DNA of 64,000 nucleotides from Lentinula raphanica (Eukaryota > Basidiomycota > Agaricomycetes > Agaricales > Omphalotaceae): assembly GCA_027919835.1 (NCBI GenBank), contig JANVFP010000011.1, positions 496,001 to 560,000 of the forward strand. The letters are read 5' to 3'. A program made the position numbers and the translations under genes. Shown here piece by piece: positions 20,404 through 32,700 of the stretch (its first letter is position 1; each line of letters opens with the position of its first letter). The notes under the pieces are model-generated. The model saw nothing but the letters and a program-made list of their open reading frames with translations, was not told the DNA's origin and searched no databases.

Positions 20404-23167
20404 TTGAGGAAGTGAAAACATTCGGCATGGCAGGTGAAGGGACAGCAGCAACAATGGGAGGAACGGCCACTGGAGTAGCCACAGATGTAGATGGTACATC
20501 TGGAACGGGCAAAACATTTGGTGCACCTGGCGAAGGGAAACGAGGAGCGTTCGAAGATGGTGGCATATTCTCCACTGCCGATGAAGGACTGGTGATCGCC
20601 AGAGCGGCGTTGTTCAAGATATCTGGAGGGGCATCGTTCGAAAGTACCGGAAAGGATTTGTTTGAAATCGATGAAGAGGCGTTGTTTGGAATCGCCGGAA
20701 AGGCATCGTTCGGAATCAATGGAGACGGAGAGGTATGAGTTGAGATCGGCGAAGGAGTACCACTCGGGAGTGCTTGAGAAGTGGCATTCGGGACTACCGG
20801 AGGAATATCGTTTGAAATCGCCGAAGGGATGTTCAGAGCACCATTCGAAGGAGACACTGAAGGGTCGAGTAGCATCGGTGAATGAGAAGGTTGCGAAGGT
20901 GCAGACTGGATGTTTGCAATCACCGGCAAAGGAACGTCGAATACCTGTTTTGAAGATGTTTCAGCATCAGCTCATTCAGTCTATGTAACCGTTTTGAGCA
21001 ACTTACATCTATTTCTTGACCTGCAGTGCGGTCGAGTTCTTTCTGCTCCAAACGCAAGTTGATTCGCTTCTGAATCTCTGCCTTCTGTCGGAACACAAAT
21101 GGCTCAGGAGACGAGGGTGCGGATATCCGCAAGAGGTGTTCAGCTAGAACCAGAAGGTCTGAGTGTTTCAGGGTCTCAATCTCAGCAAGAGAGACATGGA
21201 AGGGATATTTGACAGTATCATAGTAATCGTCCGCATTGGCGTGAATCTCCGCCAGAGGAACAGATGGGTATTCTCTGTCTTTCGGCCATGAAAAATCTGT
21301 TGTATGAATGTTCAGTATCATATAGAGCAGATGCAGTTCACAAACACATACGCCATAGTTTACATATGTACTCCTTCAGCACATTACGGACAAATGACAG
21401 TGAGCATTCCTCGAGCTGGAGTCGAACAAGAACCGGGATGCCGTTCTTGTATTCGATATACGTGGGATCATTGGTTGGTTGTGCTTCTTCGACACTAGCC
21501 CGGTGCTCTGCAGGGTATAAGTGTGTGATCGACATAGAAGCAAAACCAAAATTGACATACTGGGCAGGTGTATTTGACAATACTTGGACCACCATTCTAC
21601 AAGGTTGTCCGCGCGCGCATCATTTTTCTCACTGCACAAGAAATTAGGAGGAGGAAGTCCATTCTCAGGGCTGATGTAATGAACGTTCAATCTGATTAGC
21701 AAAATAGCGCAGATCAGTAGCGAGATGGGATGTACTGTAACGCGACGTACCGCCCATGCTTAACAATGTTTTGTTCATTTCGAAAACCATACAGCATGAA
21801 GATTTCCATAGGACCAACCCGACCGCCTTCACTCAATGCCATTAACGAGGTCTTCATTGCAGCCGGGAACTCCTTTTGGTTTCTGCGAGTATAGGATTGA
21901 GTGATACTGTTTCTTCTGTTGTATCTGCACACTCACTCGAATATGTTGTGCTCATCAGCAGCCATCTTTTCGTACAAGGCATGATCCGCGTTTTTCCAGA
22001 GTTCTGTCAAGGCTCGTTGATAGAAGCCTCCGCCATTGTCACTTTTTCGCTTATCAACGTCTTGCGGATCGATACCAGCCTCCTCGTGCGCCTGAGCTGC
22101 AGAAGCTCGCATTTTGAGGGCCTCCTCTTGAATTTGCTGCTCGTTCTGTTTACGAAAGATCTCCTTAGCGGAGCTAGGCGCCTTGAATGATACCAGTGAT
22201 TCAGCGGCTTTCAAGGCCTCCATATCCTTGATGGTTTTAGATTTTCGTAGTTTCGCTATAGCTTCCTGAAAGACGTTGTCAACAGCAGTACTAAACCTTT
22301 GTAGCAAGGACCGCGAACATACCTGCACAACGTCATGTTGATTCTTTTTGATGAACGTGTTATGTCGGTGATTACGAAACATATCAAGAATAGTCTAATA
22401 GACGTTCAGTGAGGGAAAAGCAAATTCATACATCGACTTACCCTGTCGATTTTGTTCTGTGTGTCGTGAACAGCACTGAACACAGGAGACGCTTTGATCT
22501 CTTTGACAGCAGTGTTCAACCAGTCGGTGATTTCACTTGGGTCCTTTCCACGAGCACCGTCCTTATCGAGCTTTCCTAGGTGTAATTTCTTCTTCCGTAG
22601 AATTTTCTCCCAGCCTGGGTATTTCGAGTGCACCACGGCCTGCTGCTGTTCTGTAAGAGGAGATTCGCGGCCACGCTTGTTCTTCTTTGCCGTCGTTGTT
22701 GTTGTTGTCGCTGCATTAGTGTCGGACTCGGTACCAGAAGCATCCGAATCATCAACAGGAGTAGGATGGTGCCCATGTGTTGGAAGGTCAACACTTGCTG
22801 GGCCGGACGATGCGCCAAAACCGTTTAGCGGGATAGTGTCAGACATGGTCAAAGAGACGGAACTAAGAAAGAACGGTACAGAGAAAAGAGCAGATTGAGT
22901 GAAGCTATCACTTACCTTCAAGAGATCCCGCAAATGGCGATTCTTCTACGCAAAATCTCCTGCCCGTCGGTCGTAGTTTAATGTCATTGCGGACATACTG
23001 GTCTAGTATCTGACTCAGGATCTGCAAGAAAACCAGCTTGGTTCATGGCTCAATGGTATCTGACTTAGGATCTGTAAGAGACTTGGTTCACAATGATGCC
23101 ACATATGATAATTGTATAACAGAAAACAAGCATTCTATTGGTATGTAAAGTAATCGTGGTCCATAAA

Positions 23168-26100
23168 CTAAGGTCGTACCTCAGGCCGTTGGAATCGAAA
23201 CTCATCGCGAGCGGCCGCCATAACGAACCCACTTTTTCTGTGAATATCGCGAGATTCCTGGACTTTTTCTAGGTCATCAGGATGCCCATCTATTCTCTCC
23301 GATGTCAAAGATTCTCCTGTTTCAGAAAGAAATTGCACAACCCCTAAGATGAACCAAAGATTCTCATCTCGCTGGCTACCCTTGTAGAAGTGGTGTACGC
23401 GGCGAACCAATTTTCCGATGTTTTCTTCTGGCCCTTTCACGATAACCATCAGCGATTTCTCCGTCTTGGGCTTGGGTCGATCTTTTGTTCTAGAAACATC
23501 TGAAGTCCATACAACCGTAGGCTCACCACCCTTGAGTTTGTCCTCAGTGACCATGAAACCGCCGCCGTCCTGTCGCGGCATCACTTTGACATAGTGAGTG
23601 CCTTTTCTCCCTTTCAGATCTACCTGTATTGGAATGCCGACCAATTTAGAGTGAAAAATCCAAAGGGTATCGCGGATATTGGGTAACGACAGAACATGGA
23701 CACTATCTTGGCCATTCTCTTGGAAGTAGTCTGGAGGTGGCTGAAAATTTTCTTCTGCAGGGAGAATATCGCCTGTGTCCCATCTAGGGTGCCAACGGCC
23801 AGTCAATATGAATGAGCGTGCAAATTTGTCGGGTTCTGGAGTCCTGGAGCGAGTTTGGAATTCCACGGGATGTCCGGTTTCAGGGACTGGTTTTGAAGGC
23901 ATGTAGGACGAACACGGCATGAAGAACGATTGATGTTCATTGGGCCTAATGGCCAAAGCTAGAGACCGGTTTGAACTATAACAATGAGCCGATTTGCATC
24001 TTGGAGAATGTATGAACTTACCTAGCCTCGCGTACATGATCATAATCAATGGGATGGCGAGGATGGGTCACAGTGGGGGTTACAACCTCGAGTTCGACCA
24101 CGAGTCTGACACCACTAGCTTTGCGGGCTAGTTGTTGCGCGTTGAGCTTGTAAACATCAATGTCGCGCACAACTCCGCGGTAACCTTTCCAGGGTCCTTT
24201 AACAATCTTTACCCTTGCACCTATCCAGGGCTTCTTTCCTGTCTTCATGGCTTCTAAATCTCGGTTGGGCCTGAACTGACTGAGATGCTCAGGAATCGGA
24301 GCAAACGTTGTGAGAGACCTCTGCGAGCTGATGAAATACTCAGTCAGGTATGCGCAGATAACCAGACCATCACACATACCTACACTCGACTACTTCCGTG
24401 TAGTCAACCTCCAGCGAATGGTAGATAGACGGTATATATATCAAGAGTCTCAGTGAACCGTGTCCATCTGGACAGACATTCTTCACGATAGCTTTACGAT
24501 TGCTGAAAAGGCCTCTAGTGATTCGCACTTCCACGTTTTTCCACGGAAAGTCGACTTGTACCAGACGTGATGAATCTGTCGAAGTGACTGTGTTCGCATC
24601 AAGCCAACAAGTCTGAGAACCCGAACTTGTCAGCTTTTTCTTATCTGTACAAAAGATGCACTTACAATGGCTTTCCCATAATCTGGAATGAGTCCAATCA
24701 GTCGAGACGTTACTGCTGCCACCAGCCAGGTACTACCAGTTTTCGGTCCTTGTAACACTTTAACGTAATCTCCAGGAGTGAACACTTTACGCAGTTGAAG
24801 CATTGGAACATGATGAAAGCCGTCGTCGGTCTCGATTTCGCAGCCTTTTTCGGCTACGGTTTTCACAATTCCAGATACTGCGCGTCCAAGCCCATGAGAA
24901 ATCGAGACTACTCTGTCGCCAGGTAGAAATTCCCAGGTATCAGGTAGAAGCAAAGGAGCGGTTTGGAAGATCGGATGTTTGCTTTTGATGAAGAGGTGTA
25001 TGAGCACAGGTGGAATGACTGTAGCCGTCCTCAATGATTGAGACGTGAAATATTTCAGAATGAGTCCATGCGAAAAGGTGCCGAGGACTTTGTGTTGATA
25101 GTCGTGTTCAGTGACCGCCTTGTCTGAGGATATTTTGGTGACAAACTCTTGTGGTCTGGGACCGCACTTTTCGAGAGTGAAGAGAACAGGCGGCGGCCTG
25201 GCCAATGCGCGTTTCCTTTTACGAGAAGAGCGACTCTGCTCGTACTCGTCTCGGTCAGCATCGAACTTCATTGCTATCCGTGGTACAAGAAGAACTCCAA
25301 AGTTATGATTCCCGGCACCCATTGCCTCCGCATGCCCCAGAACTAGTCCGACGTCATTTTTATAAAGTCCATGTGAGACGGTAACCCAGTCTCCGATGGA
25401 GTAGAAGTATTGAGGTGATAGGTTCGTAGTCAAGCAGGCGCCGTACTCATCGTCAGGCACTACACGTAGAGAGGACAGACGAACATCCGCAAGTATGCGC
25501 AAGGTGTCCAGGAGTACAGGCTTCATGAGATGGGTGTTGCGTAAGAAGCGGGCCTCAAGGTAAATGACTCCAGCTTTATCGTAATTGTGAAACACAGCTC
25601 GAAGTTCGCTTCGAAGATCCTTCGCAGTAAGCAGATAGCGAACGACATCCCATTCAGTATTGGGCTGAAGAGGGATTGCTTGGTATATTGGGAAATTGTG
25701 AACTGATGCGCGCACGTACCAAACATTTCAGCCTATATAACTGCCAATCATCTACCCGTAGATGGACTTTTCGAATCAACTTCTCTTCAGTCCGGTCGTC
25801 GAAATTATTCAGGCGAATTTTGTCGGTTTGGGAAAGAGCACTTGAAGGCTCGTCGGAAGGAAGAGCAACTGGAGGTTCTCGAGGTCCATAGGTCTCCACT
25901 AGATGATCCAAGAAGGCCGAATCAGGATCCGATTGCATGGGGACATGGGGTGACGATGATCGACTTCTGGTGGTTTCTTGATCATCGATAAAGCCATCTG
26001 TCAAGAGATGAATGCATGAACAATCATCATTCGATGTGGAGACTCACCGCTTTCTTCATCTTCGCTTTCATACGCGTCTGCATCACTATCAACCTGAGCC

Positions 26101-26381
26101 TCTAGATCAAAGTACTGTGTGATGTCCAACCTCGCGTTTGTCGTTCGAACAATCGCAGGAGATGGTTGTCTGTCTGCTCTACCTATGACTGTCTCTAAAC
26201 TTGATGAGGTATCGACGAAAATTTCGGCTGCGTCCGGCGGTGTACAAGTTGGGGCAGTCAAAGAAGCGTCAGGCGATGGATCCTTCAGCGTGTTTTTGTC
26301 TTCTTCGGTGGGTGGTATCCTAGCACTGGTTTCTTCTTCGGCGGAGCGTACGTTATTCATCACATTCACTGATGCGTCCAT
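23168..26381 (-). CDS. Spt5-like KOW-motif protein carried by the KDZ element
   Basis: Multi-exon gene on minus with ATG at 26381-26379 and stop at 23168. Order of parts: an acidic Ser/Asp/Glu-rich start (SDADAYESEDEESG), a DITQYFDLEA segment, and an NGN-like region (NTEWDVVRYLL, then VIYLEARF). Several KOW-type units follow: SIGDWVTVSHGLYKNDVGLV, PGDRVVSISHGLGRAVSGIV, PGDYVKVLQGPKTGSTWLV, VEVRITRGLFSNRKAIV and GARVKIVKGPWKGYRGVV. This resembles transcription elongation factor Spt5, but the C-terminus lacks Spt5's CTR repeats and is instead a unique domain of about 250 residues. Such Spt5-like genes recur in Agaricomycete mobile DNA. It might help transcription of the element or interfere with host elongation; that is inference. 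It is divergent from the gene at 27524. Confidence 0.75.
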
Positions 26382-26644
26382 CTTCGACAGCAATCTTAAT
26401 CAAGTCTATCAATATCGATCAGATACCTACCGAAGGTGAAAACCATTAGTTAGCAAGTCTCGATACCGCCTTCTCTCATTGATATGAGCACTTCAACCCT
26501 TCGTCGTCTTCAAGTCATTCGGAGTGACGGAAGTTCAGACCAATAGTATGAGCCTTCTCACCTCACGTTGATAGCATGCATACAATCGACTACTCAACGA
26601 GAACACTCAACGAGGACACTCAACGAGGACACTCAACGATGATA

Positions 26645-26918
26645 TGCAGTGAGGATACCAGCGATAGTGACGGTCTTAGAAAGAAGAAAATGAACAGTTC
26701 CCACGGTCTGAGTGGCAACGTGAACCTGCGGGTCAGAACGAAAACGACTGAAAAAGGAAGGCTGACTCACAGGTAGTGTGACTGTGAGTCAGCCTTCCTT
26801 TTTCAGTCGTTTTCGTTCTGACCCGCAGGTTCACGTTGCCACTGAGACCGTGGGAACTGTTCATTTTCTTCTTTCTGAGACCGTCACTATCGCTGCGGGC
26901 AGCAGTATCCTCACTGCA
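26645..26918. repeat. Near-perfect 270-bp palindrome between two divergent genes
   Basis: Arms of about 128 bp (26645-26772 and 26783-26918) are almost exact reverse complements, separated by about 10 bases around GTAGTGTGAC. The outer ends read TGCAGTGAGGAT and ATCCTCACTGCA in a broad sense, with a few mismatches and a short bulge in the right arm. It could be a foldback MITE or a structured regulatory region. Just outside it, at 26595-26640, lies a short tandem repeat of ACTCAACGAGGAC. Confidence 0.85.
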
Positions 26919-27523
26919 TCATTATCGCTGATGGTCCTTACTCTTCGTTTTCGAGAGTGCTGAGATCTCTGTCGACATGAATCTGGCGCTTCAGGATGCC
27001 GTTCGATTCTCTAGCTTTGAAATATAGTACAGAAGTCGAAGTGAGTGATGTGAACCACTGCATACGCTCAGTTTCTCAACGCTTTCGAACCTCAGTTTCG
27101 TGCTGCCCACTCACCCCATTCATTTTACGGACGTATCTACGAACAAACAACGAGTGCGCTTCGGACGACTTTTCGTGCTGCCTAATCTCACTTCAAATTA
27201 TTCCAATTCAAAGTGGTTTGAAATTTGACTGTTGACCCAACCGCTAGTGTCCTCCAACGGCTCAATAGCAAATCAGACATTAGCGGGATTTTGTTGTCCT
27301 ACCCTGACAAGTAAACCTGCCTGGCGGGAACAGGCGGAAACCACGTAGCCACCCCCTCATCTTGAAATCTCAAGATTGTGCATGACCGACCGTCCGGATT
27401 TGCAAGGTCCGCCATTCGTTCAACTCCCAAAGGTGAGTTTTACAAGGTTCTTTTTCCGGTATAATCGTTGTCCTGACAAGTATAAAAGCTATCGTCCATC
27501 CTTGCTTTTTCAAGACGCCCATC
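26919..27523. other. Intergenic stretch inside the KDZ element
   Basis: No coding pattern is seen. The last 60 bases before 27524 contain a TATAAAAG box (about 27480), a likely promoter for the plus-strand gene that follows. Confidence 0.4.
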
Positions 27524-28840
27524 ATGCCTAAGGCTCCCCCTCCTCCCAAATCACCGACAAAAAAATCCGTCATCATCGATTATACTGCCCATATTTCCGC
27601 CCGATTGAGAGCAATCCGTGCTTCCTTGTCGCTGCCTACTACATTCCCTCGACCTTCGGTTGGACCGAACGAGGTCATTGCGGGCATACGTATGTACCAC
27701 GGTGTAACTCACAACGTTGATGGGCCGTTACACACACGCTTTGATCAACTCGGTCGACTCTTCTACGTAGTAAGTGATATTCTTCTCTCGACATCTATAC
27801 CTATCTCTTACACACAGCCCAGGTCTGCAATAAAAAATCTGCCGCACCTTCGATTAGAATTATTTGGGAAGATGTTCCTGTCCCCCGAGCAGCGCTAGAG
27901 GCCGACACAGAGTTGATTCGATTGCTCGAACTACGTTCGGCTGTACAAGGCAATGGGGGAAGCAGCCAGTCTGCAGCCTCTTCCCCTTCTGGTTGTTCAA
28001 CCTCGGCTCCCACTCCCTCTGGTTCCTCCACTTCCCGTTCGTTCCCTTCTCGTTACTCCGCTTCTCGTTCCTCCGCTTCTCGTTCCGTTTCTCGTTCCTC
28101 CAACACGGGCTCATCTCCGTTGCCTCCCGAACCTGCAGAGAGGGTTTCTTCTGCGGGACCATCGACTAGACAAGCTATCTCACTTCGCCTCACAGAACTT
28201 ATGTCGGCACCTGCGGCGCTCGGTGTCGATGCACCTCCAACTCTTCCCGCACAATCTGATGACGAAGTAGAATTCGTCGGTTTCGTTCACCCGAACGGAG
28301 ATGTTCTACCTCAGCGCCCTGCTCGTAGGCTTGCTGATGACGAAGTGGAATTCGTCGGTTTCGCTCACCCGAACGGGGATGTTCTACCTCAGCGCCCTGC
28401 TCGTAGGCTTGCTGGAAAACTCAAGGACACTGTACAGGGATCCACAGGCGGTGCTGGCCTTGCTAAGGACAGTGGACCTACACCTCCGAAATCCATCATG
28501 ATTACGATCATAGCATGGGCAGCAGTGAGTCCATATTCATCTTGTTTCATTAGTGGACACTAACTCGATTATTGGCCAGAACTCCTACGAACATACAACC
28601 GTCAAACTCTCGGTAGAAAGCGGCCATTTGATTACTCTCAATTCGGTCACTGAGGCACTTCGAACCCTTCAACTGAGCAAGATTTCCGATCTTGATCGCT
28701 ATATTCCTGGAAAAGGTTGGGCACGTATCCTCATGAATACGCCCTTCAGAGTAAGAGATGGCGATATCGTTTCTTTGAAACCATCGGCATTGAAGGTCAT
28801 TCAGAACTTTGAAATTCACGCACCTCATTTCTCTCCTTAG
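27524..28840 (+). CDS. Ser/Arg-rich KDZ cargo protein of unknown function
   Basis: Three exons (27524-27769, 27823-28524, 28580-28840) join in phase 0 and encode about 402 residues. Residues 1-100 form a compact region with a RIIWEDVPVPR motif. Residues ~120-190 are almost pure Ser/Pro/Arg and probably disordered. A 26-residue acidic unit (DDEVEFVGF, then HPNGDVLPQRPARRLA) follows in two tandem copies; the DDEVEFVGF core resembles a SUMO-interacting motif. The C-terminal ~100 residues look folded (LDRYIPGKGW, then PFRVRDGDIVSLKPS). No known family is recognised. It lies between the Spt5-like gene (divergent) and the transposase (same strand), so it may act in transposition or in a process such as SUMO-linked targeting; that is speculative. 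Confidence 0.7.
28258..28413 (+). repeat. 78-bp in-frame tandem duplication
   Basis: Units 28258-28335 and 28336-28413 differ at only a few positions and keep the reading frame of the cargo gene, so the protein has two copies of a 26-residue acidic/basic unit. Confidence 0.9.
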
Positions 28841-28845
28841 GTTTT

Positions 28846-29275
28846 GCCTGCTTTCTATACTCCTTTTCGCAAACTCTACAAATACCCCAATACCCCTTGC
28901 TTATGACTTGTGCCTACTTCGTTTATATCAGCAATCCTTACAACACACGCTCATTCACGCTCCCTTGTTACTATTTTACATGTTCTTGTAATATTGTTGG
29001 CTATTCTTTCTCTCTGCAGAACACACGCTCTTTACGCACTCGGTTTCATCTGTGGAACATTTTTGCCTACTTTCTATAGTACTTTTTACACAAATACCCC
29101 AATACCCCGATGATATGTGCATATTTTGTCAATCCTTGCAACACACGCTCATTCACACTCCCTCATTTCTATCTTACAAGTTCTTCTTCTACTACGGTCG
29201 GCTATTCTTTCCTCTGCAGAACACACGCTGTATCACACACTCGTTTTTGTCTGTGGAATATTTGTTCCCGAATAT
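28846..29275 (+). repeat. Two-copy direct repeat of about 215 bp
   Basis: Copies at about 28846-29066 and 29067-29275 share blocks such as TGCCTNCTTTCTAT, CAAATACCCCAATACCCC, AACACACGCTCATTCAC, GGCTATTCTTTC and CTCTGCAGAACACACGCT. They are diverged by small indels. They lie between two genes on the plus strand and have no coding pattern. Confidence 0.8.
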
Positions 29276-29741
29276 TTTCAATAATATACTAAGTATATGA
29301 TATCAACCAGTGATATGTGGGGATCACAACCCTATAAATCCTCATATCTGAAACATAATGAATGTGTTCAGGCTGCAAAAACTTCCCTTTGAATTGCGAA
29401 AAAAAAGAAGAAAAAGACCAATATCCTGTGGTACGAAAGGGTACGAATCACATTTCGTTACAGACAAAGTGATTCGGATCTTCTTGTCCGCAATGACATT
29501 AAACTACGCGGAAACTAGGGTCAAAGCTGAATCAACCCAACCTCAGATAGCTCAGATCTAGCTAGTGAGCAGACGAACGAACCAGGGCGAACCCCAAATG
29601 AACCAACTCGCCAGTCCGTGGACTTGAAACTCCCAACCTTCGCTTGGTGATTTTTCTTACCTTGTCCTTCTTACCCATACACGTCGTTGCCCTTCTTACC
29701 CATACACGTCGTTGCCCATCTTGTTGCCCTTCATCTGCTTC
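29276..29741. other. Intergenic stretch before the transposase gene
   Basis: About 465 bases without a gene. It contains a repeated ACCCATACACGTCGTTGCCC (two copies at about 29690-29720) just upstream of the transposase start, which could be part of its promoter or leader. Confidence 0.4.
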
Positions 29742-32700
29742 ATGCCAAGAAAAAAGAAGACTGCCGTTCTCGATGAGTCTGAACTCGTCATGGAATACTC
29801 TCCGAATCGACAAATATTCATCTCCGACACCGACACTAAAGGTCTACATGAAAGCGTTTACATGTCTTCTCATGCCTCTCATGCGGCAAGCACCTCGATG
29901 GCTCCTCCCTCCTTCATTCCCAACGGGCTGAGGACCGAATCACAGTCAGTCCCACTGGATGCAACCTCCTCTGTTTCCAACTTTGTTGAGGACACCGAGA
30001 AGACCCGGACTCAGGTATGCAGAATGTGTTTCTTACAGTCACTGCTCTCATTATAACTGTTCTGTAGCGCGCGCGACTCTTAGCTGAGTACAGTGAAAAT
30101 TTCGCACTGGTAGCCCGGTTGTTGATGGCCAAAGAAGCAGACCATCGTATAGGCTCTGTTTGCGAGTGTAACGAAGCTCCTCGCGAGGTTCGTTGCTTCA
30201 GCTGTATGCAACGTGCACCGCTTTGTCGTCGTTGTTGGGTACAAGCACACGTCTATCAGCCGTTGCACTGGGCCCATGTCTGGAGTGAACGTCGAGGTTA
30301 TTTTACCTGCCAGGATATCTCCACCGTTCTTCCAGAGGGTTCTGGTATCTCGCTAGGCCATAGTGGAGATCGCTGCCCTCGAGCATCTGAACCTGTTCTC
30401 ATGACTATTGCAGATGTGAATGGGATCCACGCAACAAAAGTCTGGTTCTGCCAATGTGCTGACTACAGCAGATGGCGACAGCTATTCGATATAGACATAT
30501 TTCCGGCCACCGTCGCACAACCCCAGACGGGCTTCACCTTCGAACTCCTCCGGCATTGGACTATTCTCAATTTACAGTCGAAGATTACAGCGCATCATTA
30601 TGTAGCAGCACTTCGTCGTCAAACGGACAACGTGTTTACAGGCAATGTACCTGTGAGTCTATTACCTTCGAACTGTGAGGCGTAACTCATGAAAACTATC
30701 TAGGACGTTGTAAACCACTTCCGGTTCATAACTCGAATTTGGCCTCTGTTCTTAGCTGAAAAACGAAGTGGAGTTTTCTACGGTAAAGGCATGAAGGAGG
30801 CCTTTCCGCTTCGCCCACCAAACGATCTAAGGACTGGCTGTTTCATTTGTCCGGAGGCTCAGGTCAATGTGGAAGATAGATGCGACAGAACGCCTGAAAT
30901 TCTTCGGTAAGACCTCATTGCTCAGTATTTGTTACGCAAACCGAACCTCACACTACTATCATCGAAAGGCATACACAATCTCAGCGATGGGTCGTAGACG
31001 GCAACATGAAGACCGGAAATTTTGTCAAGAATAGTGACCCTGATGATGCCTCCCTTTTCGCAGGCAGGGCTTACATGCCTTTGGAGCAGCAGTTTGAACA
31101 TTATCAACAGACTGTTCCTCAGTCACAGAAAGAGGTAACGTTTGTGCGTTTTCTTGTGGTTCTGATTCGGCGGTTAACAACATCTAGTAGAAAACAACAT
31201 GCAACCATCTCAAAGTCGCCAATGGTGCCAATACTGCGAAGTACAAACAACAACGAATCAGCGGCAATCTCCATATTCAATGTGACCACGGAGTGGTCTT
31301 ATCAAGTGTTGACATTATGCTGGGCGAACGGTATGTCTGTCATAGTAATTCTGGTGAACTGTAATTGATAGGATTCAGGTTCGCACTTTATGACTATGCG
31401 TTGAATTTAGCTCTCGAAGCGCGCCCATTTCCTTCTGGCAAACGACCCGACCTAGTCATCAGCTACGACAACAACTGTGGTGCGGTCGCTAACGTTCATT
31501 CTCGATGGCAAAAATACTTTCCGCAGAACTCCGATATCATCAATGGTGCTCGTTTCACGATTCCTGCTTGCCACGTCCGCAATCACGTCGAAGGATGTGA
31601 TTATTTGTATTGCTACCAGTACAAACCCAGTACAGGCCACTTTCATGGTGAGACTGTGGAGGCCACTTGGTCCATTTTCAATTCTCTCTCAGGGGCAGTT
31701 CTTCAAATGGGACCGGGTCATCGAATCGACACCCTGATCATTCATTATAGCGATTGGAACTGGAGGAAGGCTGTAAGCGCATGTACGATCTCATTCTCTG
31801 CAATCCAAACGCGTACTGTTCCTAATACTTCCTGCAGCACGGCAGCTTCTACACGACCTCGAGGAAGCCAAAATACAGTATATTTCGAAGCGCGACCATT
31901 ACGCTGGACTTTGCGATCTATTCGAATCAAGGGTTTTGGAATGGAATACCTGGGATCGTTCACCGAAGATTGATCCCAAGAAGAAGAAAACCGTCACTAG
32001 TGTATATTCTCATAACAACGAGAAAGGTGTGTAGGCTGTGAGTCGTTACGTTGACCTCTATGAGTTCTCAAATTCAACTTAGCACCGACCATGAAGAGCC
32101 TAGTGGAGAGTCTCGTGTCAGCAGAGGAGTTGGTTGTGGTCTCAACCGGTGCCGTGAAAGCAGGATCCGTGGCAAGTTGGCTGATGGAAGGATTGGCCAT
32201 TGTTCAGTTGCAGTACGTAGTCATAGCTTAATTGCTAAATTGCCCAAGAACTAACGGTATTTCAGGTCACGAATTCATCGCATTGCACGGACATGTCCAG
32301 AGAACCCAACAAAGGAACTCAGGGCACGTCGCACGAAGCTCGCGAACCGGATATCCAAATGGCGCCAAATCCAGCATCAATACATGCCATCCATAGCACC
32401 TGGCCAAGCGCTCGAAGACGCCGAAAATGAATCCCTCCTCTTGCCTTCCGATTTCACAGCTCGCGAACGACTCCAGCATGGCTTAGTGGGCCTGGCTAGT
32501 AAACAAGTGCAGACTCTCGAGATCGCGCTTGGGGAGCTCATACATTCGCTTCAGACAACCGTGAAGACATTATCGGCTGCTTATGAGCGTAAACACAAAC
32601 ATGCGAGTGGTCAAGATGCCAATACCCGCGCTAATGGCGAGCTTCGAACTATCGAAACTAAGCGCAACAACCTCATATCCGACTACAATATGTTTCGGCA

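Larger units (their letters stand above)
12235..22846 (-). pseudogene. Large transposon-borne hypothetical gene, split by a gypsy element
   Basis: Exons run from ATG 22846 down through 21000 to an exon at about 20990-20404. They resume at 12687 after the retrotransposon and end near 12235, or at a GTAAGT donor just above it. Across the insertion the codons continue in frame from one side to the other. The protein has a Thr-rich acidic start, a charged middle (KEIFRKQNEQQIQEEA, then GGGFYQRALTELWKNAD), a conserved block (FPAAMKTSLMALSEGGRVG, then LNVHYISPENGLPPP), a Pro/Ser/Asn repeat region and a basic nuclear-type tail. I recall this layout from a very large Agaricomycete family found near KDZ elements; its function is unknown. 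The insertion of 7.7 kb into a coding exon should abolish a full-length product. Confidence 0.6.

Noticed and set aside
23168..26381. Host SPT5 gene
   Set aside because: It lies wholly inside the transposon, has a different C-terminal domain and lacks CTR repeats, so a mobile Spt5-like paralog is more likely.
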